From: Allodiplogaster sudhausi
Taxonomy: Eukaryota; Nematoda; Chromadorea; Rhabditida; Diplogasteridae
NCBI GenBank assembly: GCA_945643635.1
Contig: CALZFC010000035.1
Coordinates: 4,294,501 to 4,358,500, forward strand
Direction of reading: 5' to 3'
DNA length: 64,000 nt
The position numbers and the translations under genes were made by a program. This document shows positions 49,456 to 62,197 of the stretch, one piece after another. The notes below the pieces were generated by a model, which made no database searches, was not told where the DNA came from, and saw only the letters and a program-made list of their open reading frames with translations. The stretch's first letter is position 1, and each line of letters opens with the position of its first letter.

Positions 49456-51488
49456 TCACTGTCGATTAAGGGGGTTTGAATTTTCGTATAGATGTGCAGC
49501 GATGTCCGAGTGGTTAAGGAGTTGGACTTGAAATCCAATGGGCATTGCCCGCGTAGGTTCGAACCCTGCAGTCCAACGCCTTAACCACTCGGTCACCTGA
49601 TCAGACAATGTCCAACAAAGACAAAAAGAGTTTGTCTTTTGCCTGCTGTGCTCCATATTTATGAAACACTGCAAACAATGCCCGTCTCAACTCCGTATTC
49701 ACTGTCGATTAAGGGGGTTTGAATTTTCGTATAGATGTGCAGCGATGTCCGAGTGGTTAAGGAGTTGGACTTGAAATCCAATGGGCATTGCCCGCGTAGG
49801 TTCGAACCCTGCTCGCTGCGGATCTTTTTGAAAATTATGTAAATAAATTAGATAAAAATAATCATGCGTAACAAAACTTCGATCAGGATGAGATTCGAAC
49901 TCACGCGGGAAATTCCCATTGGATTAGCAGTCCAACGCCTTAACCACTCGGCCACCTGATCAGACAATTTCCAACAAAGACAAAAAGAGTTTGTCTTTTG
50001 CCTGCTGTGCTCCATATTTATGAAACACTGCAAACAATGCGGTCTCAACTCCGTATTCACTGTCGATTAAGGGGGTTTGAATTTTCGTATAGATGTGCAG
50101 CGATGTCCGAGTGGTTAAGGAGTTGGACTTGAAATCCAATGGGCATTGCCCGCGTAGGTTCGAACCCTGCTCGCTGCGGATCTTTTTGAAAATTATGTAA
50201 ATAAATTAGATAAAAATAATCATGCGTAACAAAACTTCGATCAGGATGAGATTCGAACTCACGCGGGAAATTCCCATTGGATTAGCAGTCCAACGCCTTA
50301 ACCACTCGGCCACCTGATCAGACAATTTCCAACAAAGACAAAAAGAGTTTGTCTTTTGCCTGCTGTGCTCCATATTTATGAAACACTGCAAACAATGCGG
50401 TCTCAACTCCGTATTCACTGTCGATTAAGGGGGTTTGAATTTTCGTATAGATGTGCAGCGATGTCCGAGTGGTTAAGGAGTTGGACTTGAAATCCAATGG
50501 GCATTGCCCGCGTAGGTTCGAACCCTGCTCGCTGCGGATCTTTTTGAAAATAATGTAAATAAATTAGATGAAAATAATCATGCGTAACAAAACTTCGATC
50601 AGGATGAGATTCGAACTCACGCGGGAAATTCCCATTGGATTAGCAGTCCAACGCCTTAACCACTCGGCCACCTGATCAGACAATGTCCAACAAAGACAAA
50701 AAGAGTTTGTCTTTTGCCTGCTGTGCTCCATATTTATGAAACACTGCAAACTATGCGCTCTAAACTCCGTATTCACTGTCGATTAAGGGGGTTTGAATTT
50801 TCGTATAGATGTGCAGCGATGTCCGAGTGGTTAAGGAGTTGGACTTGAAATCCAATGGGCATTGCCCGCGTAGGTTCGAACCCTGCTCGCTGCGGATCTT
50901 TTTGAAAATTATGTAAATAAATTAGATAAAAATAATCATGCGTAACAAAACTTCGATCAGGATGAGATTCGAACTCACGCGGGAAATTCCCATTGGATTA
51001 GCAGTCCAACGCCTTAACCACTCGGCCACCTGATCAGACAATTTCCAACAAAGACAAAAAGAGTTTGTCTTTTGCCTGCTGTGCTCCATATTTATGAAAC
51101 ACTGCAAACAATGCGGTCTCAACTCCGTATTCACTGTCGATTAAGGGGGTTTGAATTTTCGTATAGATGTGCAGCGATGTCCGAGTGGTTAAGGAGTTGG
51201 ACTTGAAATCCAATGGGCATTGCCCGCGTAGGTTCGAACCCTGCTCGCTGCGGATCTTTTTGAAAGTAATGTAAATAAATTAGATGAAAATAATCATGCG
51301 TAACAAAACTTCGATCAGGATGAGATTCGAACTCACGCGGGAAATTCCCATTGGATTAGCAGTCCAACGCCTTAACCACTCGGCCACCTGATCAGACAAT
51401 GTCCAACAAAGACAAAAAGAGTTTGTCTTTTGCCTGCTGTGCTCCATATTTATGAAACACTGCAAACTATGCGCTCTAAACTCCGTAT
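49456..51488. repeat. Higher-order repeat with 2,033-bp period
   Basis: The chimeric tRNA junction and its neighbouring units recur at an offset of 2,033 bp: units at 48531, 48889 and 49247 correspond to 50564, 50922 and 51280, and the CTGCAG joins fall at 49568 and 51601. A related 1,194-bp period links 43591-44784 to the units from 44785. Confidence 0.8.
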
Positions 51489-52628
51489 TCACTGTCGATT
51501 AAGGGGGTTTGAATTTTCGTATAGATGTGCAGCGATGTCCGAGTGGTTAAGGAGTTGGACTTGAAATCCAATGGGCATTGCCCGCGTAGGTTCGAACCCT
51601 GCAGTCCAACGCCTTAACCACTCGGTCACCTGATCAGACAATGTCCAACAAAGACAAAAAGAGTTTGTCTTTTGCCTGCTGTGCTCCATATTTATGAAAC
51701 ACTGCAAACAATGCCCGTCTCAACTCCGTATTCACTGTCGATTAAGGGGGTTTGAATTTTCGTATAGATGTGCAGCGAGGTCCGAGTGGTTAAGGAGTTG
51801 GACTTGAAATCCAATGGGCATTGCTCGCGTAGGTTCGAACCCTGCTCGCTGCGGATTTTTTTGAAAATTATGTAAATAAATTAGATAAAAATAATCATGC
51901 GTAACAAAACTTCGATCAGGATGAGATTCGAACTCACGCGGGAAATTCCCATTGGATTAGCAGTCCAACGCCTTAACCACTCGGCCACCTGATCAGACAT
52001 TTTCCAACAAAGACAAAAAGAGTTTGTCTTTTGCCTGCTGTGCTCCATATTTATGAAACACTGCAAACAATGCGGTCTCAACTCCGTATTCACTGTCGAT
52101 TAAGGGGGTTTGAATTTTCGTATAGATGTGCAGCGATGTCCGAGTGGTTAAGGAGTTGGACTTGAAATCCAATGGGCATTGCTCGCGTAGGTTCGAACCC
52201 TGCTCGCTGCGGATCTTTTTGAAAATTATGTAAATAAATTAGATAAAAATAATCATGCGTAACAAAACTTCGATCAGGATGAGATTCGAACTCACGCGGG
52301 AAATTCCCATTGGATTAGCAGTCCAACGCCTTAACCACTCGGCCACCTGATCAGACAATTTCCAACAAAGACAAAAAGAGTTTGTCTTTTGCCTGCTGTG
52401 CTCCATATTTATGAAACACTGCAAACAATGCGGCCTCAACTCCGTATTCACTGTCGATTAAGGGGGTTTGAATTTTCGTATAGATGTGCAGCGATGTCCG
52501 AGTGGTTAAGGAGTTGGACTTGAAATCCAATGGGCATTGCCCGCGTAGGTTCGAACCCTGCTCGCTGCGGATCTTTTTGAAAATTATGTAAATAAATTAG
52601 ATAAAAATAATCATGCGTAACAAAACTT

Positions 52629-52743
52629 CGATCAGGATGAGATTCGAACTCACGCGGGAAATTCCCATTGGATTAGCAGTCCAACGCCTTAACCACTCGG
52701 CCACCTGATCAGACAAACGCCTTAACCACTCGGCCACCTGATC
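52629..52743 (-). tRNA. tRNA-Ser(GCT) with a duplicated 5' segment
   Basis: The complete gene (52629-52710) is followed upstream by a 33-bp direct duplication (52711-52743) of its D-arm and 5' acceptor strand, so box A is present twice. The same form occurs at 1201, 1592, 58417 and 62615, and in a slightly altered version at 57671. The tRNA itself stays intact. Confidence 0.85.
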
Positions 52744-55517
52744 AGACAATGTCCAACAAAGACAAAAAGAGTTTGTCTTTTGCCTGCTGTGCTCCATATT
52801 TATGAAACACTGCAAACAATGCGGTCTCAACTCCGTATTCACTGTCGATTAAGGGGGTTTGAATTTTCGTATAGATGTGCAGCGATGTCCGAGTGGTTAA
52901 GGAGTTGGACTTGAAATCCAATGGGCATTGCCCGCGTAGGTTCGAACCCTGCTCGCTGCGGATTTTTTTGAAAATTATGTAAATAAATTAGATAAAAATA
53001 ATCATGCGTAACAAAACTTCGATCAGGATGAGATTCGAACTCACGCGGGAAATTCCCATTGGATTAGCAGTCCAACGCCTTAACCACTCGGCCACCTGAT
53101 CAGACAATTTCCAACAAAGACAAAAAGAGTTTGTCTTTTGCCTGCTGTGCTCCATATTTATGAAACACTGCAAACAATGCGTCTCAACTCCGTATTCACT
53201 GTCGATTAAGGGGGTTTGAATTTTCGTATAGATGTGCAGCGATGTCCGAGTGGTTAAGGAGTTGGACTTGAAATCCAATGGGCATTGCCCGCGTAGGTTC
53301 GAACCCTGCTCGCTGCGGATCTTTTTGAAAATTATGTAAATAAATTAGATAAAAATAATCATGCGTAACAAAACTTCGATCAGGATGAGATTCGAACTCA
53401 CGCGGGAAATTCCCATTGGATTAGCAGTCCAACGCCTTAACCACTCGGCCACCTGATCAGACAATTTCCAACAAAGACAAAAAGAGTTTGTCTTTTGCCT
53501 GCTGTGCTCCATATTTATGAAACACTGCAAACAATGCGCTCTAAACTCCGTATTCACTGTCGATTAAGGGGGTTTGAATTTTCGTATAGATGTGCAGCGA
53601 TGTCCGAGTGGTTAAGGAGTTGGACTTGAAATCCAATGGGCATTGCCCGCGTAGGTTCGAACCCTGCTCGCTGCGGATCTTTTTGAAAATTATGTAAATA
53701 AATTAGATAAAAATAATCATGCGTAACAAAACTTCGATCAGGATGAGATTCGAACTCACGCGGGAAATTCCCATTGGATTAGCAGTCCAACGCCTTAACC
53801 ACTCGGCCACCTGATCAGACAATGTCCAACAAAGACAAAAAGAGTTTGTCTTTTGCCTGCTGTGCTCCATATTTATGAAACACTGCAAACTATGCGCTCT
53901 AAACTCCGTATTCACTGTCGATTAAGGGGGTTTGAATTTTCGTATAGATGTGCAGCGATGTCCGAGTGGTTAAGGAGTTGGACTTGAAATCCAATGGGCA
54001 TTGCCCGCGTAGGTTCGAACCCTGCTCGCTGCGGATCTTTTTGAAAATTATGTAAATAAATTAGATAAAAATAATCATGCGTAACAAAACTTCGATCAGG
54101 ATGAGATTCGAACTCACGCGGGAAATTCCCATTGGATTAGCAGTCCAACGCCTTAACCACTCGGCCACCTGATCAGACAATTTCCAACAAAGACAAAAAG
54201 AGTTTGTCTTTTGCCTGCTGTGCTCCATATTTATGAAACACTGCAAACAATGCCGTCTCAACTCCGTATTCACTGTCGATTAAGGGGGTTTGAATTTTCG
54301 TATAGATGTGCAGCGATGTCCGAGTGGTTAAGGAGTTGGACTTGAAATCCAATGGGCATTGCCCGCGTAGGTTCGAACCCTGCTCGCTGCGGATCTTTTT
54401 GAAAATTATGTAAATAAATTAGATAAAAATAATCATGCGTAACAAAACTTCGATCAGGATGAGATTCGAACTCACGCGGGAAATTCCCATTGGATTAGCA
54501 GTCCAACGCCTTAACCACTCGGCCACCTGATCAGACAATGTCCAACAAAGACAAAAAGAGTTTGTCTTTTGCCTGCTGTGCTCCATATTTATGAAACACT
54601 GCAAACAATGCCGTCTCAACTCCGTATTCACTGTCGATTAAGGGGGTTTGAATTTTCGTATAGATGTGCAGCGATGTCCGAGTGGTTAAGGAGTTGGACT
54701 TGAAATCCAATGGGCATTGCCCGCGTAGGTTCGAACCCTGCTCGCTGCGGATCTTTTTGAAAATTATGTAAATAAATTAGATGAAAATAATCATGCGTAA
54801 CAAAACTTCGATCAGGATGAGATTCGAACTCACGCGGGAAATTCCCATTGGATTAGCAGTCCAACGCCTTAACCACTCGGCCACCTGATCAGACAATGTC
54901 CAACAAAGACAAAAAGAGTTTGTCTTTTGCCTGCTGTGCTCCATATTTATGAAACACTGCAAACAATGCGCTCTAAACTCCGTATTCACTGTCGATTAAG
55001 GGGGTTTGAATTTTCGTATAGATGTGCAGCGATGTCCGAGTGGTTAAGGAGTTGGACTTGAAATCCAATGGGCATTGCCCGCGTAGGTTCGAACCCTGCT
55101 CGCTGCGGATCTTTTTGAAAATTATGTAAATAAATTAGATAAAAATAATCATGCGTAACAAAACTTCGATCAGGATGAGATTCGAACTCACGCGGGAAAT
55201 TCCCATTGGATTAGCAGTCCAACGCCTTAACCACTCGGCCACCTGATCAGACAATTTCCAACAAAGACAAAAAGAGTTTGTCTTTTGCCTGCTGTGCTCC
55301 ATATTTATGAAACACTGCAAACAATGCGGTCTCAACTCCGTATTCACTGTCGATTAAGGGGGTTTGAATTTTCGTATAGATGTGCAGCGATGTCCGAGTG
55401 GTTAAGGAGTTGGACTTGAAATCCAATGGGCATTGCCCGCGTAGGTTCGAACCCTGCTCGCTGCGGATCTTTTTGAAAATTATGTAAATAAATTAGATAA
55501 AAATAATCATGCGTAAC

Positions 55518-55521
55518 AAAA
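55518..55521 (-). terminator. Pol III T4 terminator of tRNA-Ser(GCT)
   Basis: On the minus strand GAAGTTTTGTTACG follows the discriminator, giving a minimal T4 stop. A second, longer T run (TATTTTTATC) lies about 20 nt further on and could act as a backup. Confidence 0.8.
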
Positions 55522-55524
55522 CTT

Positions 55525-55606
55525 CGATCAGGATGAGATTCGAACTCACGCGGGAAATTCCCATTGGATTAGCAGTCCAACGCCTTAACCACTCGGCCAC
55601 CTGATC
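55525..55606 (-). tRNA. tRNA-Ser(GCT), reference copy
   Basis: It decodes AGC and AGU. Read on the minus strand: acceptor stem GATCAGG/CCTGATC with discriminator G, box A TGGCCGAGTGG, D-loop GTGGTTAAGG, anticodon stem TTGGA/TCCAA around CTGCTAA (anticodon GCT), variable arm GGGAA/TTCCC, and T-arm GTGAG/CTCAT around TTCGAAT. No CCA is encoded. A T4 run lies 3 nt after the discriminator. It is 82 nt without an intron. This is the form shared by most copies in the window. Confidence 0.96.
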
Positions 55607-55741
55607 AGACAATGTCCAACAAAGACAAAAAGAGTTTGTCTTTTGCCTGCTGTGCTCCATATTTATGAAACACTGCAAACAATGCCGTCTCAACTCCGTA
55701 TTCACTGTCGATTAAGGGGGTTTGAATTTTCGTATAGATGT
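55607..55741. promoter_or_regulatory. Shared 5' spacer between divergent tRNA genes (reference unit)
   Basis: This 135-nt region is the upstream flank of both genes of the pair. It contains a perfect 9-bp hairpin at 55621-55643 (AAAGACAAA, loop AAGAG, TTTGTCTTT) and AT-rich elements (CCATATTTATG and CGTATAGATG) at the distances where upstream TATA-like elements of Pol III genes can act. The spacer is repeated in nearly every unit, and the hairpin survives in most, sometimes with AAGAA in the loop. Confidence 0.6.
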
Positions 55742-55823
55742 GCAGCGATGTCCGAGTGGTTAAGGAGTTGGACTTGAAATCCAATGGGCATTGCCCGCGT
55801 AGGTTCGAACCCTGCTCGCTGCG
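55742..55823 (+). tRNA. tRNA-Ser(TGA), reference copy
   Basis: It decodes UCA. Acceptor stem GCAGCGA/TCGCTGC with discriminator G, D-arm TCCGAGTGGTTAAGGA, anticodon stem TTGGA/TCCAA around CTTGAAA (anticodon TGA), variable arm GGGC-ATT-GCCC, T-arm GTAGG-TTCGAAC-CCTGC, and box B GGTTCGAACCC. It is 82 nt, has no intron and no encoded CCA. Much of its central region is identical to the GCT gene on the other strand, so the pair forms a long inverted repeat. Confidence 0.96.
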
Positions 55824-55827
55824 GATC

Positions 55828-55832
55828 TTTTT
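55828..55832 (+). terminator. Pol III T5 terminator of tRNA-Ser(TGA)
   Basis: Five T residues begin 5 nt after the discriminator base, the normal eukaryotic tRNA termination signal. The same GGATCTTTTTGAAAA sequence follows nearly every plus-strand copy; a few read GGATTTTTTTG. Confidence 0.85.
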
Positions 55833-58800
55833 GAAAATAATGTAAATAAATTAGATAAAAATAATCATGCGTAACAAAACTTCGATCAGGATGAGATTCG
55901 AACTCACGCGGGAAATTCCCATTGGATTAGCAGTCCAACGCCTTAACCACTCGGCCACCTGATCAGACAATGTCCAACAAAGACAAAAAGAGTTTGTCTT
56001 TTGCCTGCTGTGCTCCATATTTATGAAACACTGCAAACTATGCGCTCTAAACTCCGTATTCACTGTCGATTAAGGGGGTTTGAATTTTCGTATAGATGTG
56101 CAGCGATGTCCGAGTGGTTAAGGAGTTGGACTTGAAATCCAATGGGCATTGCCCGCGTAGGTTCGAACCCTGCTCGCTGCGGATCTTTTTGAAAATTATG
56201 TAAATAAATTAGATAAAAATAATCATGCGTAACAAAACTTCGATCAGGATGAGATTCGAACTCACGCGGGAAATTCCCATTGGATTAGCAGTCCAACGCC
56301 TTAACCACTCGGCCACCTGATCAGACAATTTCCAACAAAGACAAAAAGAGTTTGTCTTTTGCCTGCTGTGCTCCATATTTATGAAACACTGCAAACAATG
56401 CGGTCTCAACTCCGTATTCACTGTCGATTAAGGGGGTTTGAATTTTCGTATAGATGTGCAGCGATGTCCGAGTGGTTAAGGAGTTGGACTTGAAATCCAA
56501 TGGGCATTGCCCGCGTAGGTTCGAACCCTGCTCGCTGCGGATCTTTTTGAAAATTATGTAAATAAATTAGATAAAAATAATCATGCGTAACAAAACTTCG
56601 ATCAGGATGAGATTCGAACTCACGCGGGAAATTCCCATTGGATTAGCAGTCCAACGCCTTAACCACTCGGCCACCTGATCAGACAATGTCCAACAAAGAC
56701 AAAAAGAGTTTGTCTTTTGCCTGCTGTGCTCCATATTTATGAAACACTGCAAACTATGCGCTCTAAACTCCGTATTCACTGTCGATTAAGGGGGTTTGAA
56801 TTTTCGTATAGATGTGCAGCGATGTCCGAGTGGTTAAGGAGTTGGACTTGAAATCCAATGGGCATTGCCCGCGTAGGTTCGAACCCTGCTCGCTGCGGAT
56901 CTTTTTGAAAATTATGTAAATAAATTAGATAAAAATAATCATGCGTAACAAAACTTCGATCAGGATGAGATTCGAACTCACGCGGGAAATTCCCATTGGA
57001 TTAGCAGTCCAACGCCTTAACCACTCGGCCACCTGATCAGACAATTTCCAACAAAGACAAAAAGAGTTTGTCTTTTGCCTGCTGTGCTCCATATTTATGA
57101 AACACTGCAAACAATGCGGTCTCAACTCCGTATTCACTGTCGATTAAGGGGGTTTGAATTTTCGTATAGATGTGCAGCGATGTCCGAGTGGTTAAGGAGT
57201 TGGACTTGAAATCCAATGGGCATTGCCCGCGTAGGTTCGAACCCTGCTCGCTGCGGATCTTTTTGAAAATTATGTAAATAAATTAGATAAAAATAATCAT
57301 GCGTAACAAAACTTCGATCAGGATGAGATTCGAACTCACGCGGGAAATTCCCATTGGATTAGCAGTCCAACGCCTTAACCACTCGGCCACCTGATCAGAC
57401 AATGTCCAACAAAGACAAAAAGAGTTTGTCTTTTGCCTGCTGTGCTCCATATTTATGAAACACTGCAAACAATGCGTCTCAACTCCGTATTCACTGTCGA
57501 TTAAGGGGGTTTGAATTTTCGTATAGATGTGCAGCGATGTCCGAGTGGTTAAGGAGTTGGACTTGAAATCCAATGGGCATTGCCCGCGTAGGTTCGAACC
57601 CTGCTCGCTGCGGATCTTTTTGAAAATATGTAAATAAATTAGATGAAAATAATCATGCGTAACAAAACTTCGATCAGGATGAGATTCGAACTCACGCGGG
57701 AAATTCCCATTGGATTAGCAGTCCAACGCCTTAACCACTCGGCCACCTGATCAACAACGCCTTAACCACTCGGCCACCTGATCAGACAATGTCCAACAAA
57801 GACAAAAAGAGTTTGTCTTTTGCCTGCTGTGCTCCATATTTATGAAACACTGCAAACTATGCGCTCTAAACTCCGTATTCACTGTCGATTAAGGGGTTTG
57901 AATTTTCGTATAGATGTGCAGCGATGTCCGAGTGGTTAAGGAGTTGGACTTGAAATCCAATGGGCATTGCCCGCGTAGGTTCGAACCCTGCTCGCTGCGG
58001 ATCTTTTTGAAAATTATGTAAATAAATTAGATGAAAATAATCATGCGTAACAAAACTTCGATCAGGATGAGATTCGAACTCACGCGGGAAATTCCCATTG
58101 GATTAGCAGTCCAACGCCTTAACCACTCGGCCACCTGATCAGACAATGTCCAACAAAGACAAAAAGAGTTTGTCTTTTGCCTGCTGTGCTCCATATTTAT
58201 GAAACACTGCAAACAATGCGGTCTCAACTCCGTATTCACTGTCGATTAAGGGGGTTTGAATTTTCGTATAGATGTGCAGCGATGTCCGAGTGGTTAAGGA
58301 GTTGGACTTGAAATCCAATGGGCATTGCCCGCGTAGGTTCGAACCCTGCTCGCTGCGGATCTTTTTGAAAATTATGTAAATAAATTAGATAAAAATAATC
58401 ATGCGTAACAAAACTTCGATCAGGATGAGATTCGAACTCACGCGGGAAATTCCCATTGGATTAGCAGTCCAACGCCTTAACCACTCGGCCACCTGATCAG
58501 ACAAACGCCTTAACCACTCGGCCACCTGATCAGACAATGTCCAACAAAGAAAAAAGAGTTTGTCTTTTGCCTGCTGTGCTCCATATTTATGAAACACTGC
58601 AAACTATGCGCTCTAAACTCCGTATTCACTGTCGATTAAGGGGTTTGAATTTTCGTATAGATGTGCAGCGATGTCCGAGTGGTTAAGGAGTTGGACTTGA
58701 AATCCAATGGGCATTGCCCGCGTAGGTTCGAACCCTGCTCGCTGCGGATCTTTTTGAAAGTAATGTAAATAAATTAGATGAAAATAATCATGCGTAACAA

Positions 58801-61800
58801 AACTTCGATCAGGATGAGATTCGAACTCACGCGGGAAATTCCCATTGGATTAGCAGTCCAACGCCTTAACCACTCGGCCACCTGATCAGACAATGTCCAA
58901 CAAAGACAAAAAGAGTTTGTCTTTTGCCTGCTGTGCTCCATATTTATGAAACACTGCAAACTATGCGCTCTAAACTCCGTATTCACTGTCGATTAAGGGG
59001 GTTTGAATTTTCGTATAGATGTGCAGCGATGTCCGAGTGGTTAAGGAGTTGGACTTGAAATCCAATGGGCATTGCCCGCGTAGGTTCGAACCCTGCAGTC
59101 CAACGCCTTAACCACTCGGTCACCTGATCAGACAATGTCCAACAAAGACAAAAAGAGTTTGTCTTTTGCCTGCTGTGCTCCATATTTATGAAACACTGCA
59201 AACAATGCGCTCTCAACTCCGTATTCACTGTCGATTAAGGGGGTTTGAATTTTCGTATAGATGTGCAGCGATGTCCGAGTGGTTAAGGAGTTGGACTTGA
59301 AATCCAATGGGCATTGCCCGCGTAGGTTCGAACCCTGCTCGCTGCGGATCTTTTTGAAAATTATGTAAATAAATTAGATAAAAATAATCATGCGTAACAA
59401 AACTTCGATCAGGATGAGATTCGAACTCACGCGGGAAATTCCCATTGGATTAGCAGTCCAACGCCTTAACCACTCGGCCACCTGATCAGACAATGTCCAA
59501 CAAAGACAAAAAGAGTTTGTCTTTTGCCTGCTGTGCTCCATATTTATGAAACACTGCAAACAATGCGCTCTAAACTCCGTATTCACTGTCGATTAAGGGG
59601 GTTGAATTTTCGTATAGATGTGCAGCGATGTCCGAGTGGTTAAGGAGTTGGACTTGAAATCCAATGGGCATTGCCCGCGTAGGTTCGAACCCTGCTCGCT
59701 GCGGATCTTTTTGAAAATTATGTAAATAAATTAGATAAAAATAATCATGCGTAACAAAACTTCGATCAGGATGAGATTCGAACTCACGCGGGAAATTCCC
59801 ATTGGATTAGCAGTCCAACGCCTTAACCACTCGGCCACCTGATCAGACAATTTCCAACAAAGACAAAAAGAGTTTGTCTTTTGCCTGCTGTGCTCCATAT
59901 TTATGAAACACTGCAAACAATGCGGTCTCAACTCCGTATTCACTGTCGATTAAGGGGGTTTGAATTTTCGTATAGATGTGCAGCGATGTCCGAGTGGTTA
60001 AGGAGTTGGACTTGAAATCCAATGGGCATTGCCCGCGTAGGTTCGAACCCTGCTCGCTGCGGATCTTTTTGAAAGTAATGTAAATAAATTAGATGAAAAT
60101 AATCATGCGTAACAAAACTTCGATCAGGATGAGATTCGAACTCACGCGGGAAATTCCCATTGGATTAGCAGTCCAACGCCTTAACCACTCGGCCACCTGA
60201 TCAGACAATGTCCAACAAAGACAAAAAGAGTTTGTCTTTTGCCTGCTGTGCTCCATATTTATGAAACACTGCAAACAATGCGCTCTAAACTCCGTATTCA
60301 CTGTCGATTAAGGGGGTTTGAATTTTCGTATAGATGTGCAGCGATGTCCGAGTGGTTAAGGAGTTGGACTTGAAATCCAATGGGCATTGCCCGCGTAGGT
60401 TCGAACCCTGCTCGCTGCGGATCTTTTTGAAAATTATGTAAATAAATTAGATAAAAATAATCATGCGTAACAAAACTTCGATCAGGATGAGATTCGAACT
60501 CACGCGGGAAATTCCCATTGGATTAGCAGTCCAACGCCTTAACCACTCGGCCACCTGATCAGACAATGTCCAACAAAGACAAAAAGAGTTTGTCTTTTGC
60601 CTGCTGTGCTCCATATTTATGAAACACTGCAAACAATGCGTCTCAACTCCGTATTCACTGTCGATTAAGGGGGTTTGAATTTTCGTATAGATGTGCAGCG
60701 ATGTCCGAGTGGTTAAGGAGTTGGACTTGAAATCCAATGGGCATTGCCCGCGTAGGTTCGAACCCTGCTCGCTGCGGATCTTTTTGAAAATAATGTAAAT
60801 AAATTAGATGAAAATAATCATGCGTAACAAAACTTCGATCAGGATGAGATTCGAACTCACGCGGGAAATTCCCATTGGATTAGCAGTCCAACGCCTTAAC
60901 CACTCGGCCACCTGATCAGACAATGTCCAACAAAGACAAAAAGAGTTTGTCTTTTGCCTGCTGTGCTCCATATTTATGAAACACTGCAAACAATGCGCTC
61001 TAAACTCCGTATTCACTGTCGATTAAGGGGGTTTGAATTTTCGTATAGATGTGCAGCGATGTCCGAGTGGTTAAGGAGTTGGACTTGAAATCCAATGGGC
61101 ATTGCCCGCGTAGGTTCGAACCCTGCTCGCTGCGGATCTTTTTGAAAATTATGTAAATAAATTAGATAAAAATAATCATGCGTAACAAAACTTCGATCAG
61201 GATGAGATTCGAACTCACGCGGGAAATTCCCATTGGATTAGCAGTCCAACGCCTTAACCACTCGGCCACCTGATCAGACAATTTCCAACAAAGACAAAAA
61301 GAGTTTGTCTTTTGCCTGCTGTGCTCCATATTTATGAAACACTGCAAACAATGCGGTCTCAACTCCGTATTCACTGTCGATTAAGGGGGTTTGAATTTTC
61401 GTATAGATGTGCAGCGATGTCCGAGTGGTTAAGGAGTTGGACTTGAAATCCAATGGGCATTGCCCGCGTAGGTTCGAACCCTGCTCGCTGCGGATCTTTT
61501 TGAAAATTATGTAAATAAATTAGATAAAAATAATCATGCGTAACAAAACTTCGATCAGGATGAGATTCGAACTCACGCGGGAAATTCCCATTGGATTAGC
61601 AGTCCAACGCCTTAACCACTCGGCCACCTGATCAGACAATTTCCAACAAAGACAAAAAGAGTTTGTCTTTTGCCTGCTGTGCTCCATATTTATGAAACAC
61701 TGCAAACAATGCGGTCTCAACTCCGTATTCACTGTCGATTAAGGGGGTTTGAATTTTCGTATAGATGTGCAGCGATTTCCGAGTGGTTAAGGAGTTGGAC

Positions 61801-62125
61801 TTGAAATCCAATGGGCATTGCCCGCGTAGGTTCGAACCCTGCTCGCTGCGGATCTTTTTGAAAGTAATGTAAATAAATTAGATGAAAATAATCATGCGTA
61901 ACAAAACTTCGATCAGGATGAGATTCGAACTCACGCGGGAAATTCCCATTGGATTAGCAGTCCAACGCCTTAACCACTCGGCCACCTGATCAGACAATGT
62001 CCAACAAAGACAAAAAGAGTTTGTCTTTTGCCTGCTGTGCTCCATATTTATGAAACACTGCAAACAATGCGGTCTCAACTCCGTATTCACTGTCGATTAG
62101 GGGGTTTGAATTTTCGTATAGATGT

Positions 62126-62197
62126 GCAGCGATGTCCGAGTGGTTAAAGTGTTGGACTTGAAATCCAGCCGCGTAGGTTCGAACCCTGCTCGCTGCG
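62126..62197 (+). tRNA. tRNA-like gene, TGA anticodon, shortened variable region
   Basis: At 72 nt it keeps GTCCGAGTGGTTAA in the D-arm, the CTTGAAA anticodon loop and an intact T-arm, but the variable region is reduced to about four bases (CCGC) and the D-stem 3' side is changed (AAGTG for AGGAG). It is the only copy without variable arm in the homogeneous right-hand block. Confidence 0.55.

Noticed and set aside
55493..55705. A 70-codon minus-strand open frame repeated in nearly every unit (product containing SDQVAEWLRRWTANPMG)
   Set aside because: It is the translation of the tRNA-Ser(GCT) gene and its 5' spacer. The central peptide comes from the tRNA body, a familiar false protein. Its reading frame survives because the units are copies of each other.
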